From contig JAILWY010000005.1 in the NCBI GenBank assembly GCA_022113835.1, forward strand, positions 3,552,501-3,616,500: a stretch of 64,000 bases of DNA. Direction: 5' to 3'. Origin of the DNA: Atopsyche davidsoni (Eukaryota > Arthropoda > Insecta > Trichoptera > Hydrobiosidae). Below the pieces are notes generated by a model that had not been told where the DNA came from, did no database searches, and saw only the letters and a program-made list of their open reading frames with translations. This document shows positions 26,640-37,329 of the stretch, piece by piece. Numbering within the stretch: position 1 is the stretch's first letter; every line of letters starts with the position of its first letter. The translations under genes and the position numbers were made by a program.

Positions 26640-26960
26640 GGCATTACTGGAACAAACACGTCCCATTAGCGCGGCTCATTCGCAGCTCTCGGCCGTACAT
26701 TCTGGTCCGCTGGAAATAAACTGCTAATCCTCCCCACAAAACTCATCCCCGGATTAAGGTTATGAATCACGCGGCGGGCGCGTCAGCTGTTCCGCGCCCG
26801 CCGCCTTGGACTGGGCCCTGCCACCATCTATCTCGAGAGACTTATTGGGGGCCATTTTGGAATTAAAAATTAAATATATCGGTATATTATACAATCGCCC
26901 CATCAATACCTGCTCTCGAAATCCCCGTGGGTGAATACACGGGGCCGTAAAGTTACGTAG
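26640..26960. promoter_or_regulatory. GC-rich island
   Basis: CpG-rich block with the 12-bp GC hairpin at 26771-26804 inside it. No reading frame of note. This and the following patches at 27100-27560, 27610-27870 and 28090-28260 make the densest cluster of GC islands in the window. A regulatory role is inferred from composition only. Confidence 0.3.
26771..26804. repeat. Perfect GC-only hairpin, 12-bp stem
   Basis: GCGGCGGGCGCG (26771-26782) pairs exactly with CGCGCCCGCCGC (26793-26804) around a 10-nt loop TCAGCTGTTC, which contains an E-box CAGCTG. In such AT-rich DNA this is striking. No T-run follows, so a bacterial-type terminator is not meant. Confidence 0.85.
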
Positions 26961-27059
26961 AAAAATTGAATCTCTGTTTGGCTAAACATTACTGAAAAAA
27001 ATTATTTACATTAAAAAATTAATTAAATAATATGGACAAGCATTTTTTATCCTTTCTGC

Positions 27060-28260
27060 GTTGTTACATTTTTTTAATACTAAATTACTGTTACTATTGT
27101 ATTGGCATATACCTACATTGACAAATCCACACGTGCACTTTGGTCCAAAACACAATAGACGAGATCGAAAATCTCACAAGTGTCCCATTCGCTCCAGTTC
27201 TCCCCCATGCCTCGCCGCGCTCGTGCAGCCCTCGGCTATTTTTGTGTAAACAATAAAGAGGAACCCTTTGTTCAGAGAGACGGACATATGTGTGCCCACA
27301 CGCGGAATTAAATCCAGATTTAAACCGCTCTGAGTGGACTAATAGCTCTCCTCGGCGTATGCCACCCCCTTACCTAAATTTACGTACGAGCTTAGATTGT
27401 CACGCCAGAAATTTTATTATTTATCATTTGAATCAATCCTTCAAACACAGTTACAATTGCTTAACTGATGCATCTATATTAATTATTCTTAAATTTTGGG
27501 AATTGAATCTCATAGACACATTCAGAAAGGTGCGTTGATGTTAAGGAAATCATAAAAACTGGAAGCGGCATATAACACAAACTAACAACTTTCAACATTA
27601 ACTTTACTTTGCGATAGCTCTCCTCGCGTACCACAGTTTGAGAAGCGGGGATATTTTAAAACCCTCCCCATCCGGCACAGAATAAATAAGAGCATCCAGA
27701 AGGACGGCCTGTTTATTCTGCGGCGGGGAAATTAATTTCGAGGATTTGCGGAAAGGATACGAGCAATGACATAATTACGCGCGGTGAGAACTGCGCGGTG
27801 TAATTGTATTTTTCCCATTATTTGTATAGAAGGATCAGCACTCAATTTACGAACTGATTTAAACAGTCGGAAGAGCTTTTTATTCACACTCGGTTTTTTA
27901 GCATTTGTTCAAACTCATTATTTCATATATATTCTGTGGATACGCATAAAATCTCTCTGATTTGAAAAAAAAACTGTAAAAATAATTTACAGTGTTTTAC
28001 GAGTACACTACGTTCACTTCACTTTAGGCTGCAACAAAATGTTTATATTTTTTATATTTTTGAGTTAATCTCATATTTTTTTTAGCGCAGTGCATTTGCG
28101 ACGTCGAAGCTTTTATTTTTCAATCACACAAAGTCATACATTACTGGCGGGAATCTCCGTGGGGCGCGGACAGCTGTCGCCTAATTGTAATCGTATGCCT
28201 CCCCGCCCAGCCCATCCCTCAGGGGGTTGCTCCGGTAGCTTTTGTTGAAACTGAAAAAAG
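27060..28260. other. Cluster of GC-richer patches
   Basis: Patches at about 27120-27400, 27610-27870 and 28140-28250 alternate with AT-rich spacers. Frames of 62 and 82 codons occur on the plus strand without recognisable products. No repeat family was identified. Confidence 0.3.
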
Positions 28261-29354
28261 TTTATTTTTTGTTGACAGTCGAAAATGCTCTATTGGTTCT
28301 GAAAATGACATTCTGAAATATTGCACTGTGATGCGATTGAATTATGCATTTTTAAATAAACATTTGTGGGATTGTGTACCAAGAGAATGACTTATACGCA
28401 AGTATGCATATGAGAGTGTTGGTATCGAGCTTTTTGTATTTAGAAATTTTATGTATTTTAAAGTAACATAGAATAGTAACTCCACAGCATACTTACTCAC
28501 CGAATATAACTTATTGCAAGCCAATGGTTACAATGGTTACATTACGATCTCCGAAAACTTTGCAATATTCAACCTTCTGTTATCGCAGCAAACAAGATCC
28601 CTTGTAGGATTACAATAATATTTATGTTTTCAAATCAGCATAAGGTATTGTTTGAGCAAACATTTGTACAATCAGTTAGTGCACTCGCAAATGGATTTGA
28701 ATTTGAATAATGTAACAAAATATTTACGCAGTTTCCCTATGCACCCCTCTCTGAGACACTAAATAATGCTAATTTTCTATAGGATTTGATTATGTGTGTA
28801 ATGTTATTTTAATAAATATATTATAATACACACACAAACTTATACACAATACTAAAAATTTATACGGCCATTTAGAAATAGGGGTGATTAAAAATTATAA
28901 CATAACAAAACGGGTTTTAATTTTGTTTTTAAAAAATAAATTAATCGCATAAATATGATAACCATGATTTTGAACAAGATAAAGCAAATCGCAGTAACAT
29001 TAAAATGAGGAACAGTCGTGGTTGGTGAAACACGAGCCGGACTGGCCGTCAGCTGACATCAAGCGTTGCAGCCGACGCGATGTGTTCTTTTGGTCTTATT
29101 TTACGGTTGATTTGTTATTTTGTTTTTTCCTCATCATCACGATGTGTGTCATGCTGCACGGAGTGGAGAGGAAGTCTCCTTTATTCGGGCCTTTAGTGTC
29201 AGTTAAACAATTTAGAGATTCGTTCCGCCACCTCGACCGTGCGTTACCAACCAGCGGACTTTTTTGAATTTCAATCTTGAAGTATGATCGAAAATAATAC
29301 ATACATATATATATATAAATATTTATTTATATTTCATTATTTTAGTTTTTTTTT
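28261..29354. other. AT-rich DNA with a small GC-richer patch
   Basis: A patch at 29015-29265 holds overlapping 81- and 68-codon frames on opposite strands, unrecognised. The rest is AT-rich. Confidence 0.4.
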
Positions 29355-29455
29355 ATCATCTTCTTCGTCTGGTGCCTCTTCTCATAAGTTGGTTGGTGAC
29401 CATTTCTTCGAATATATTTCTGTCCTGGGTCAGTCTCACTAAGTCGGCCGTACAC
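29355..29455 (-). pseudogene. LINE 3'-terminal stub
   Basis: The minus strand reads ADLVRLTQDRNIFEEMVTNQ, then LMRRGTRRRR and a stop. This is the very C-terminus of RTE-like LINE ORF2 proteins (an arginine-rich tail after an MVANL-type motif). Only about 30 codons remain. A 5'-truncated insertion is the likely origin. Confidence 0.7.
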
Positions 29456-29461
29456 ATATAA

Positions 29462-29480
29462 ACACACACACACACACACA
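29462..29480. repeat. (CA)n microsatellite
   Basis: About nine CA units lie between the LINE stub and the transposon terminus at 29487. Confidence 0.95.
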
Positions 29481-29484
29481 TATG

Positions 29485-30025
29485 TACAGGGTATCCAAAG
29501 AATGTATCGTGTATTTGTTAGTTCAGTAAAACATAAACTACTAGTAATTAAGTTTTTTTTTTTATTGTTGATTATAAGAATACAAAATGGAAAATAATTT
29601 CGAAAAGATGATCCCAATGCTGACCGTTACGCTGCTGGCACTCTTCTAATCTGGAACGAAGATTGCTGATAACACATAGCCCTCGATATTGCTGCCATTT
29701 CTGAACTGATGTTTTGTTTCAATTCCGTAAGGTTCGTCGGATTATTCTCATAAACCCTACTTTTAAGGTATCCTCGTACGAAATAGTCAAGAGGGCTAAA
29801 GTCGGGACTTCTGGGAGGCCAGTTGATGTTACCTCTACTTGAAATGACCTTATTAGGAAATAATAATAACAGCTTCAATTGATTGATTGGATGTATGGCA
29901 AGTGTTCCGTGTTGTTGGAACCACGTTCTTGAGTTGAAACCTTGAAACTCCTGCCACTCTGGGCCCAAAAATTTTCGCAGCATATCGCAATAACGGTCAC
30001 TATTCACATTCACTCGATACTATTT
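29485..30025 (-). mobile_element. Mariner/Tc1-type transposon 3' part
   Basis: The element ends at 29487 with CAGGGTATCCAAAGAATGTA next to a TA dinucleotide (29485-29486), as expected for a Tc1/mariner terminus. It includes the transposase fragment at 29627-30016. The other end is lost; an (AT)n tract starts where the element breaks off. Confidence 0.75.
29627..30016 (-). pseudogene. Mariner-like transposase C-terminal fragment
   Basis: About 130 codons are open. The order is NVNSDRYCDML, then RTWFQQHGTLAIH, then NINWPPRSPDFSPLDYF, then GYLKSRVYENNPTNLTELK. This is the catalytic-domain second half of mariner-type DDE/D transposases. In the family the motif is WFQQDGA, with the D being the second catalytic acid; here it is H. 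The SPDFSPLDYF motif with the third acid is kept. The frame closes early with VPAA because of a frameshift. One frame over, QQRNGQHWDHL continues the usual C-terminus. Upstream it stops within two codons and then runs into (AT)n. No GTG or ATG start here is meaningful. It is inactive. Confidence 0.9.
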
Positions 30026-30026
30026 T

Positions 30027-30029
<3 letters not shown>

Positions 30030-30107
<78 letters not shown>
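30030..30107. repeat. (AT)n microsatellite, about 39 units
   Basis: An uninterrupted AT dinucleotide run, beginning a few bases from the broken end of the transposase relic. Confidence 0.98.
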
Positions 30108-30108
<1 letters not shown>

Positions 30109-33100
30109 CTTCCTTTCATACATGAAACACGCAACCGGTTCATAAATCCTTTCCGTCATATCACAGTAATTGACATTAAATTCGAGCCTTCAGTGACCTC
30201 ATACGTCCGAAAACTTGTTTCAAAAACGCTTTAAGCATTGATATGCATGACCCTTGGGATATAAAATAAAACTTTCCTTCATGAACAATTTATTAAAGGT
30301 GTGGCTCGTATACTGGTAAAAGTTTTTACCATACATTTAAGGTTATATTTTAATACTCGATTAGAATATTTCGGCACGTTCTGATTTTTACGAAAATATT
30401 AAGAAATTCCCAAAGTTATACTTTAACTCTACGTTACTTGTGAGATTTTTTTCAGTCAGATGGTAATTAAAAGATTTTCTTATAGTACCCTAAAAACCTG
30501 AACTCCCTTTATCCTTCGTGAGAAAAGTCCATTGGGCGCCTTAAGGTTTAAAAGTCCGTATCTATCTGTATTTTACAAAACTTTTATTATACTATATAAT
30601 CCACATAATTTAAACCAAACATATGAAGTCATATATTTACTAACACAAACGGCAACGGTAAAATTCTTCTTTTTTAAGATACCGATTGCATAAATAATTT
30701 TCAATAAAAGCTATTTGATCTATTAAATAATCATTCATTGATTTTTCAATTGGTCTGTTCTAATTCAGTTTACGATAAAAAAAAAAACTTTGAACACAGG
30801 AAAGCAATCTATGAAAAGTAATTTTTCTGCTAAGCGACTAAAATACGTGAGAAAAGGTTTTACAAAATTACTTCCATACAAATACTTCATATTTTTTGCT
30901 CGAACTTGTTGGAAAGTTTTCTATGGCTGTTGTTAGTGACTATTTTAGTTTAGAATTTCTAAAGACGAGAGCGCAAAACTATGGAACTCGAGTTTGCGCA
31001 AATATAAAGTAGAAAAAAATATCGATGCTGGCTTTAAATAATGCAGTATAATGAGTATTATGAAAGCCTTTAAAACTTAAGCTTCTATTTGTGTTTTTTG
31101 TAGTTTTTTTTTCACTCAATGTTGATAGTCTCAACCTCTAAATGTGAAGGTCCTTTATGCAGAATAATTATTTTCAACTAACAAAAAACATTAACACAAA
31201 ATTTGTGGCAAAAAACGAACTCATTACAAATAATTTGCTAATGGATGCATCGCAACTTAAAATTTACTATTATTGCTGTATAACAATAACAACCTGACAA
31301 TCAATCGGTTACTGTAATTACTGGCATTTACTGAGCTCATTAGTGATAAAATTTCTAAATTCCATTTCATTCCCGAAGATCTTCGTTTAAGAGTGGAAAA
31401 ACATTAAAAATTTAAATTTAAAGTAAAATCAGACAAATCAACAAACATCCTTCAAGTGCAAATAAAAAAATCAGCGCTCGTTAGAGTTTTATTGTTCTGT
31501 ACCACAAGCGGTGCTCAACATGTTCTTCGCAGACGTAAGCACTTTGCATAATCTGAGCGTTCGAAGGAAAATCGCATCATCTCAAATGCGTATTCCCAGC
31601 GTTTTATGTATATTTATACTTTACTTTGCACAGAGCGGGCGACATCGGTTAGTGGTAAGAGTGCTTTCTGAAGAGTTTTAAAATAAAACCTTGAAGATAT
31701 GAACTCAGAATCTAATAATAAGTCTCATGTAAGAAATTCGAATTTAAAATATTGAAAACATAAAAAATATTTTAACCCCATGGACTATTTATTTTTTTCT
31801 TTCTACGCAGAATAAACCATTTTAATATTATTATAGTACACTTCTGTATTATTAAAAATATACAAAAAATATTTTCACGATAGTACCTCTAAGTCACATC
31901 TTCAATACTTTGGTTCAAGCTCTGTTTTCTATGGTCTTTGAAATGTTAAGTGTCGCGACGAATACTAAAAGTTAACTACCTTTCCGTGCACTTGTAGCCG
32001 GTTAAGATTAGTTAAGGTCAAATCTAGAGCACCGCCTCCAATCATCAATAATAATTTTCGATAATTTCCAAGCGTTTATTAATAATAAAAATAAAAGGCT
32101 TGGAATACAGGCACACGTGGTTAATATAAAAAAATCACTTCGTGTTTAATTTTTGCAGCCCCAAACAAAAGTTTCAAAGTCCAAAAAAGTTTTGGATAAT
32201 TTATAACATACGCGGTGATATTATAAACCGAAACAACGCCTTTATGTACTCGAATATTCACCCTATGGCTGTCAATCAATTTTATTTTTTTCCAAAGCGA
32301 CGTCTACCAATAATACACTTCGATCAAACAAACGGCGGATTTTTTTATAGGTATTTTGTTCTCATAAATATTTCAACCGCATATGTATATTTCACATATT
32401 AAGTATGGGATTCATGGTATTAAAGCAAAATTGAATAGAGATATGATGATATTAAATTACAAAGTATATATTTCGTGAGATTTCAATCCCGTGCGTTATC
32501 GGCTGTCCTATATAATACGACTTATCCAATAAAAGTTACATAACCATCCTTACAGGCTGTGACCTCTTTCCTAACGTGTACAGGAAAGTTTCAAATCGAT
32601 ATTTTTCGTAGAGAGGTGGAGTGTTACGGGGTAGGGTTGTTTTTAGGTCAGGTTTGTTCCCATTCCTCCCCCGAGAATCATCACTGTAAAAAACTGAGTT
32701 GTAATAGCGCACGAGGCACATTTATAACATTACAGATATTTACAAAATAATAAACACTCTCCAGTAATAATTATCCTTAAACGTTTTCAATTTCAGTTGC
32801 TCTATTATGCCGATTTCGAACATTTTAATATAAACTGATTATAATTTTATAAATTTAAAATTCTGTATTTTTCAAGGTATCAACAATTAACTTTTTATGT
32901 TTTATCGATTTATTTTTGATATGATGAATTTAAGATGAAACTTGTTAGATAAAATTATTGGTTAGTTTAACATTCATGCTATTGATGAACCTCAGTTAAT
33001 ATACTTAAACAATGTTAAACTGCTAAAAATCTAGTTTTATTAAATAAGCACAGTTCCTTCTGGACAGTATGCATATTTGATTATTAGATTTTCATCATAG

Positions 33101-33950
33101 ATCAATATAATCAAAGTCTTAAGTTATGATCTTTAAAATCTTTAAATAGAAAAGGTTCAATAACTGCAAGCACTGTAAATAAATAATACCATGTTATTTA
33201 CACGTGCTATTTTTTTCAAAGGCATTGCAGTGGATGTGTAGCTATTATTTCGTGGCTGTATAAAAAAAAAACATGAAATCACTTTACATCTGTTATCATC
33301 GGCAATAGCACTTCGTAATATGCAAATGATATTTACAGTAAGTACACAGCTGACTCTCCGACCGCCGTGCAAAACAGTTAGAAGCAGTTTTTAAATTAGA
33401 GCCATGCAAAACGATGATGTTTGCAAAAAATATTCAAATGTAGACCGAAGAAAATGTGCGAATAGCGCATTATTAGAGAGAAGAAAACTCCGCAAACTAT
33501 TAGCGTTGAATACTTAAATAACAAAATAGGCTTAATGTTTAAACAGTTTCTTCTACGTCTAATATATTTTTTAACTTTTTTATCGAGTCGCTTGACTTCC
33601 ATTGAGTTTTTATTCAAAACTTCTTTGTTTTTCTGTAAGTTTGTTTATAGTTTACTTTATGCTATATTTATCAAACCACAGCATTTCAATGCATATTATT
33701 TTAAGGTTTTTGCACTCATTGTACTTTTGATGAGTCACCTGTAATATTTATATGTTATCATTAACCCCCGATTTTATTTAAAATAGTATAAACGCTATTT
33801 TTACGTAATTAAACTTTGTCATTTATTTGTTATATTTCGTTGTATTTATTAAGTTTTGACGCTACTTATTTTGGCAAACAACATTACTATGTTGTACTTA
33901 AAATATTTTTAAAAATCTTGTTATCTCTAAGTGTACAGCGACAGTTATAA
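30108..33950. other. AT-rich non-coding DNA
   Basis: About 3.8 kb with only chance frames. A degenerate tRNA-like stretch (CGGTTAGTGGTAAGAGTGC) lies at about 31645-31664. A GC-moderate patch lies at 32535-32720. No gene was recognised. Confidence 0.5.
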
Positions 33951-34290
33951 ATGGTATCCCAAAATTAACGCAAGATTTGAATTTGTCGCCATTTTTGCAG
34001 TAAAGTTAAGGGAATACTTAAAAAAAACAATTTTACAGCTGATAGTTTAGGGTTAGTAAAAATGGAGCGTTATACGATAGAACAACGTGTCTTGGCAAAG
34101 TCTCTCAACAAAGCTTGGCAGCCTCAGTTTGAAGATTTCTTACAAAATATGGTCGGAGTAGTGTTCGTCTCTCTTCGCTGTGCATGGTCATTAGACTTCA
34201 GTTCTTGTGTTAATTGAATTTTGTAAGCACGGAGACACAGATCTTTAGTTAGTACTAGTACCATTCCTGAAATACATAAAAATAGCATGA
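33951..34290. pseudogene. Mariner-type transposon 5' part with internal inversion
   Basis: TA then AATGGTATCCCAAAATTAAC starts the same terminus as the MITE at 3429-3660. On the plus strand the transposase start follows at 34061 (MERYTIEQRV), then after a deletion SLAASV, a stop, RFLTKYGRSSV (to about 34165). From there the minus strand carries the next part of the same protein: KDLCLRAYKIQLTQELK, then SNDHAQRRE (about 34250 down to 34170). The downstream section has therefore been inverted relative to the N-terminus. The catalytic residues are absent. No second terminus was found. Confidence 0.75.
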
Positions 34291-34699
34291 AACCATCATC
34301 CCACGGTAGAAACGCAGATACCGACACAACCGAGACGTTACAAAGTGACACTGCCTCCGATGATTGGGACATTTACAGGAGAACGATCAGTTCTTCAGGC
34401 TTGCGTCTTCAGGGCTGACCTCGACCGCCAATAGTCGCACTCGTCCGCGGCGGTCGTTAGGGTAATAAGGGCTCTCTCGCCCGGTAATGGACTCGCCTGC
34501 CACGTGATCGGCTCGCCCGGTGCTCAGCTCCTCGGACGTGCCGCTTCCAAGACCTCGCAGCCTCCAGCTTCAGTGCAAGGCCTCACAGCAGACGAGTGAC
34601 AACAAGCCATCTCGAGAATCCAACAGCTTAGTTAAAAAAAATAAATTATCTCTATTACTTCGATATGCCCTTTAATTCAAACACATCAAAAATAAGTCT
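34291..34699. other. GC-rich island with CTCGCCCGGT repeats
   Basis: At 34380-34630 the DNA is GC-rich. CGCCCGGT occurs twice within about 45 bp (near 34468 and 34513). No frame is recognisable. Unknown origin; it may be part of an older repeat or a regulatory island. Confidence 0.3.
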
Positions 34700-34805
34700 T
34701 CTTCTTCTGCAGGTGTTTCGTCTCATAGGCGGTTGGTAACTATTTCACTGAATACATATTAATCCTAGGCTAGTCTTGATAATTCGGTCTTAGTCTTAAT
34801 TTTTC
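34700..34805 (-). pseudogene. LINE 3'-terminal stub
   Basis: The minus strand reads RTELSRLA, a stop, then YVFSEIVTNRL and an acidic tail. This is the same C-terminal motif as at 29355-29455, more degraded. Confidence 0.6.
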
Positions 34806-34937
34806 CTGGGACTATTAGCAAAAAACTCTTTTTTTTGTAAAAATAAGTCTAATTGCCCTTAATGAACATAATACAAATTCCCCGCTCTTCCCATTCTGTT
34901 GGTTGTACATGGCTTTCATTCTGTATCCTGAACGTTT

Positions 34938-35200
34938 TTAAAGATCGATAATGGAGTAGTGAACTTGGAATGATTGTGGAAGGATGTGCTCTGGAAGTCG
35001 AGGTGGGGGGGCTTCTGCTATTGTTTCTGTAGCTTGCAGCGAAAGAGATCTAAACGCCTGAACTTTGTAAGGAAAGGAATATATAATAATGCTTGCCAAT
35101 ATAAAACTGCGGTGTAGAAGAACCCGGTGACACACTATACTATTTTTCCCTTAGAAAGCCATGAGTGAAAAGGTCGCTAACCTCCTCTGAGGAAAGGTAC
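34938..35200 (+). pseudogene. LINE-derived repeat, plus-strand copy
   Basis: Homologous to the minus-strand repeat at 3264-3810 over its length, ending in EKVANLL and a stop. It lacks the MITE that splits the other copy and so preserves the unoccupied sequence ATATATAATAATG near 35080-35090. A 65-codon minus-strand frame over it is a shadow. Confidence 0.65.
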
Positions 35201-35269
35201 TTGTTGAAAAAGAACACAGTTTATTTAATGATTTCGACTATCCTTGGAGTGGTTCTAGACTCTCCAGTC

Positions 35270-35500
35270 GTAGAGCTAGCCAATTGTTTAGCCATTGCGT
35301 ATGACGTCACTAGCTGTTAGGCCTTCGTGCAGGTGGCTTCGGCCGGAGGCGGGTGCATTACGCCGGGACTTTATGGTCGGCAGAATGCGTTCTGTCTCCC
35401 CTGGGATGTTGCTGGTGGGTTTGATTTAATGTCGCTAATTCAATAAAGTACGCAAGATGGCGGGTATTGGGAGCAAGGAGAGAAACGTTGTTTAACTGGA
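35270..35500. promoter_or_regulatory. GC-rich island with CRE and YY1/Pho-like motif
   Basis: A perfect CRE TGACGTCA lies at 35302-35309 and CAAGATGGCGGG at 35453-35464. The latter fits the YY1/Pho consensus (ATGGC core, GCCAT on the other strand). No reading frame of note. The regulatory role is inferred. Confidence 0.35.
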
Positions 35501-35572
35501 ACACAATTTTAAAACACAGTGCTTTGTCAAATCACCAATTTATTTATAACAAGTTCCTCCTATAACAACCAA

Positions 35573-35575
<3 letters not shown>

Positions 35576-35615
<40 letters not shown>
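35576..35615. repeat. (AT)n microsatellite, about 20 units
   Basis: Uninterrupted TA run. Confidence 0.95.
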
Positions 35616-35617
<2 letters not shown>

Positions 35618-36129
35618 TAATATTTTTACAAGTTTGGATATCTGAACAAGTAAAAAAACATAAAAAGTAAAATATTTCAGTCTTAAGAGAAAACGAGAAT
35701 GTTTTTTTTAATTTCCTATTTTCACTTCTTAACTTACTGTTTAACAAAAAAGCAAACGATATATTTTTTTCTAAGTATATCACACAAATATTTCCAATTA
35801 AAAGAAAACCATTATAACATGTTTTTTTATGTGATATTTAGTTTATCAGCTATTTTCACTTAAGTATGGATCAGAAATGATTCATTAGCTTCAATATAAG
35901 TATTTAATATTTTTGACAGAAAGTAATAATTGGAAACAATTTTTATAGTAAGAAATTATTATCGTGTTGTTCCAACTTAGTATTTTTAATTTTCAGATAA
36001 AAATATATATCAGTATAAATCTTCGAAATAATACTTGCGATAAAAGTAGATTTCAATTGAAACACAACTAACCCATATACGGTAAATCCTGTTACAATTT
36101 ATCTTGAATCATTTTTCAATGTGTCATCT
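35616..36129. other. AT-rich non-coding DNA
   Basis: Nothing recognised. Confidence 0.55.
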
Positions 36130-36560
36130 TTCACATAAACGTGACGGAAAAACAATAAACTGCGGCGTTTTCAAGGTAACCGAAACGAGTAAACACCCAT
36201 AACTCAGCAATGCCCGAATCCGTGTCAAGAGCAAGAGCGTAAAAGCACGGAGTTCTCACCGCGCGTCGCCCGCCGGAGAAAGTAAACAATGGCCGAGAGT
36301 TTGATAGGTTTCTAAAAAAGCCACTTAACTCGAAAACAGAAAACAATTACCAGCGCCGGGCTCGAGCCGCCCGGAGGTAGCGGCGGAATCCATCGGAATC
36401 GGACGAAAAATCCCACGAGCCGAAAACCTAATATAGAGAAAGCGAAATGGATTTGTATCATGTGAAGAAGTGTAGCGTGAGGCAAGCGAGACATTGCGCC
36501 CCGGCAACACAAAGTATTCGCTTATGAGAAATATGGACTAACCTAACCTAACCCAAAGTA
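36130..36560. other. GC-rich island ending in a short TTAGG-like run
   Basis: A CpG-rich block has overlapping minus-strand frames of 61, 66 and 71 codons in several phases, none recognisable. It ends with CTAACCTAACCTAACCC at about 36539-36555, i.e. less than three units of the insect telomere repeat in reverse. Confidence 0.3.
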
Positions 36561-36625
36561 CCTAAGCGAGAAAAAGTCGCTAAAGCCGACTGCACACGCT
36601 GAGACACTGAATAGTAACTAAGTAA

Positions 36626-36682
36626 TCAATATTTTTGACAGAGAGTACTAGGTGGAATTCTATTTTAATATTTTTCCACATG
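36626..36682. mobile_element. Palindromic foldback element, fragment (copy 3)
   Basis: Only one terminus is left: TCAATATTTTTGACAGAGAG, then TACTAGGTGGAATTC and TTTTAATATTTTTCCACATG. The stem-loop signature is missing. Flanks: TAACTAAGTAA on the left. Confidence 0.75.
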
Positions 36683-36792
36683 TTAAATTCACGGACCAGT
36701 TTACGGATAAATACACTACTACAGCATTACCCCAACTTACCAAACTACCACTTAAATTAATCACTTTCACAGATATAAAAGTATTTAATATT

Positions 36793-36968
36793 TATTGGCC
36801 TGGGTACGTTGGTTCATATGTAGAATATGATTGTTAAAAATTCTCGCTAAATGGAAGTGGCTCGCTAGCATAATTGGTAATGCACCGGCCATGTAAGCCG
36901 TTGGGATGTGGGTTTGAATCTCACGCATGTCACGATGATATTTTACTGAGAGTTTCTCTAATCATTTC
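36793..36968 (+). mobile_element. tRNA-Thr-like composite repeat, copy A
   Basis: The 5' arm (TTGGCCTGGGTACGTTGG, then TTCATATGTAGAATATGATT) matches the right end of copy C in reverse orientation. The tRNA-like body at 36859-36932 follows, then the shared trailer CACGATGATATTTT and CTGAGAGT. The 3' inverted arm seen in the other copies is absent here; the sequence departs after TAATCAT. Confidence 0.8.
36859..36932 (+). pseudogene. tRNA-like cloverleaf, anticodon TGT (Thr-like)
   Basis: All arms can be assigned at canonical lengths. Acceptor GGCTCGC/GCATGTC has 5 of 7 pairs. D-arm GCAT/ATGC is perfect around AATTGGTA. Anticodon arm CCGGC/GCCGT has 4 of 5 pairs, with loop CATGTAA. The T-arm GTGGG/CTCAC has one wobble around TTTGAAT. 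Box A (TAGCATAATTGG) and box B (GGTTTGAATCT) are good Pol III signals. Position 33 is A instead of the invariant T and the variable loop has 6 nt, so it is probably not a working tRNA. It belongs to a dispersed repeat (copies at 51980 and 60130) and closely resembles tRNA-Thr(UGU). Confidence 0.75.
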
Positions 36969-37187
36969 AGTGTGTGAAAAAATGTATTTTAGCATACTAA
37001 ATTTAAAAGTATTTGTTTTGTATAGAATCGTTCATAAAAATAGCAATTATATAGAATCCCCGATTTGTCAGGTACATTAAACTAACATTACTCTTAAATT
37101 TTACCCTTAACACCTGACAATCATACGATACACCTCTCCCTATAACAATTTTTCACTTAATTGCACTCCTTAGTAAAAATCCTCACT

Positions 37188-37276
37188 CAGTTTGATACGT
37201 GAAAGGTTGGCGAAACCGGTCACCAATAAAAAGTAACATGTAATAAAATCACTCAAGTATTTCATGTAAAATATTA
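37188..37276. mobile_element. Palindromic foldback element, fragment (copy 4)
   Basis: Holds TACGTGAAAGGTTGGCGAAA, CCGGTCACCAATAAAAA and AAATCACTCAAGTATTTCATG. One arm only. Confidence 0.8.
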
Positions 37277-37329
37277 GAAAAGTAACGCCAATAGCTAATA
37301 AAACATATTCTTAAATAAAAAGACGCTTT

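Noticed and set aside
31640..31715. tRNA-like CGGTTAGTGGTAAGAGTGC
   Set aside because: The expected box B is only ATGAACTCAGAATC and no acceptor or T-stem pairing can be made.
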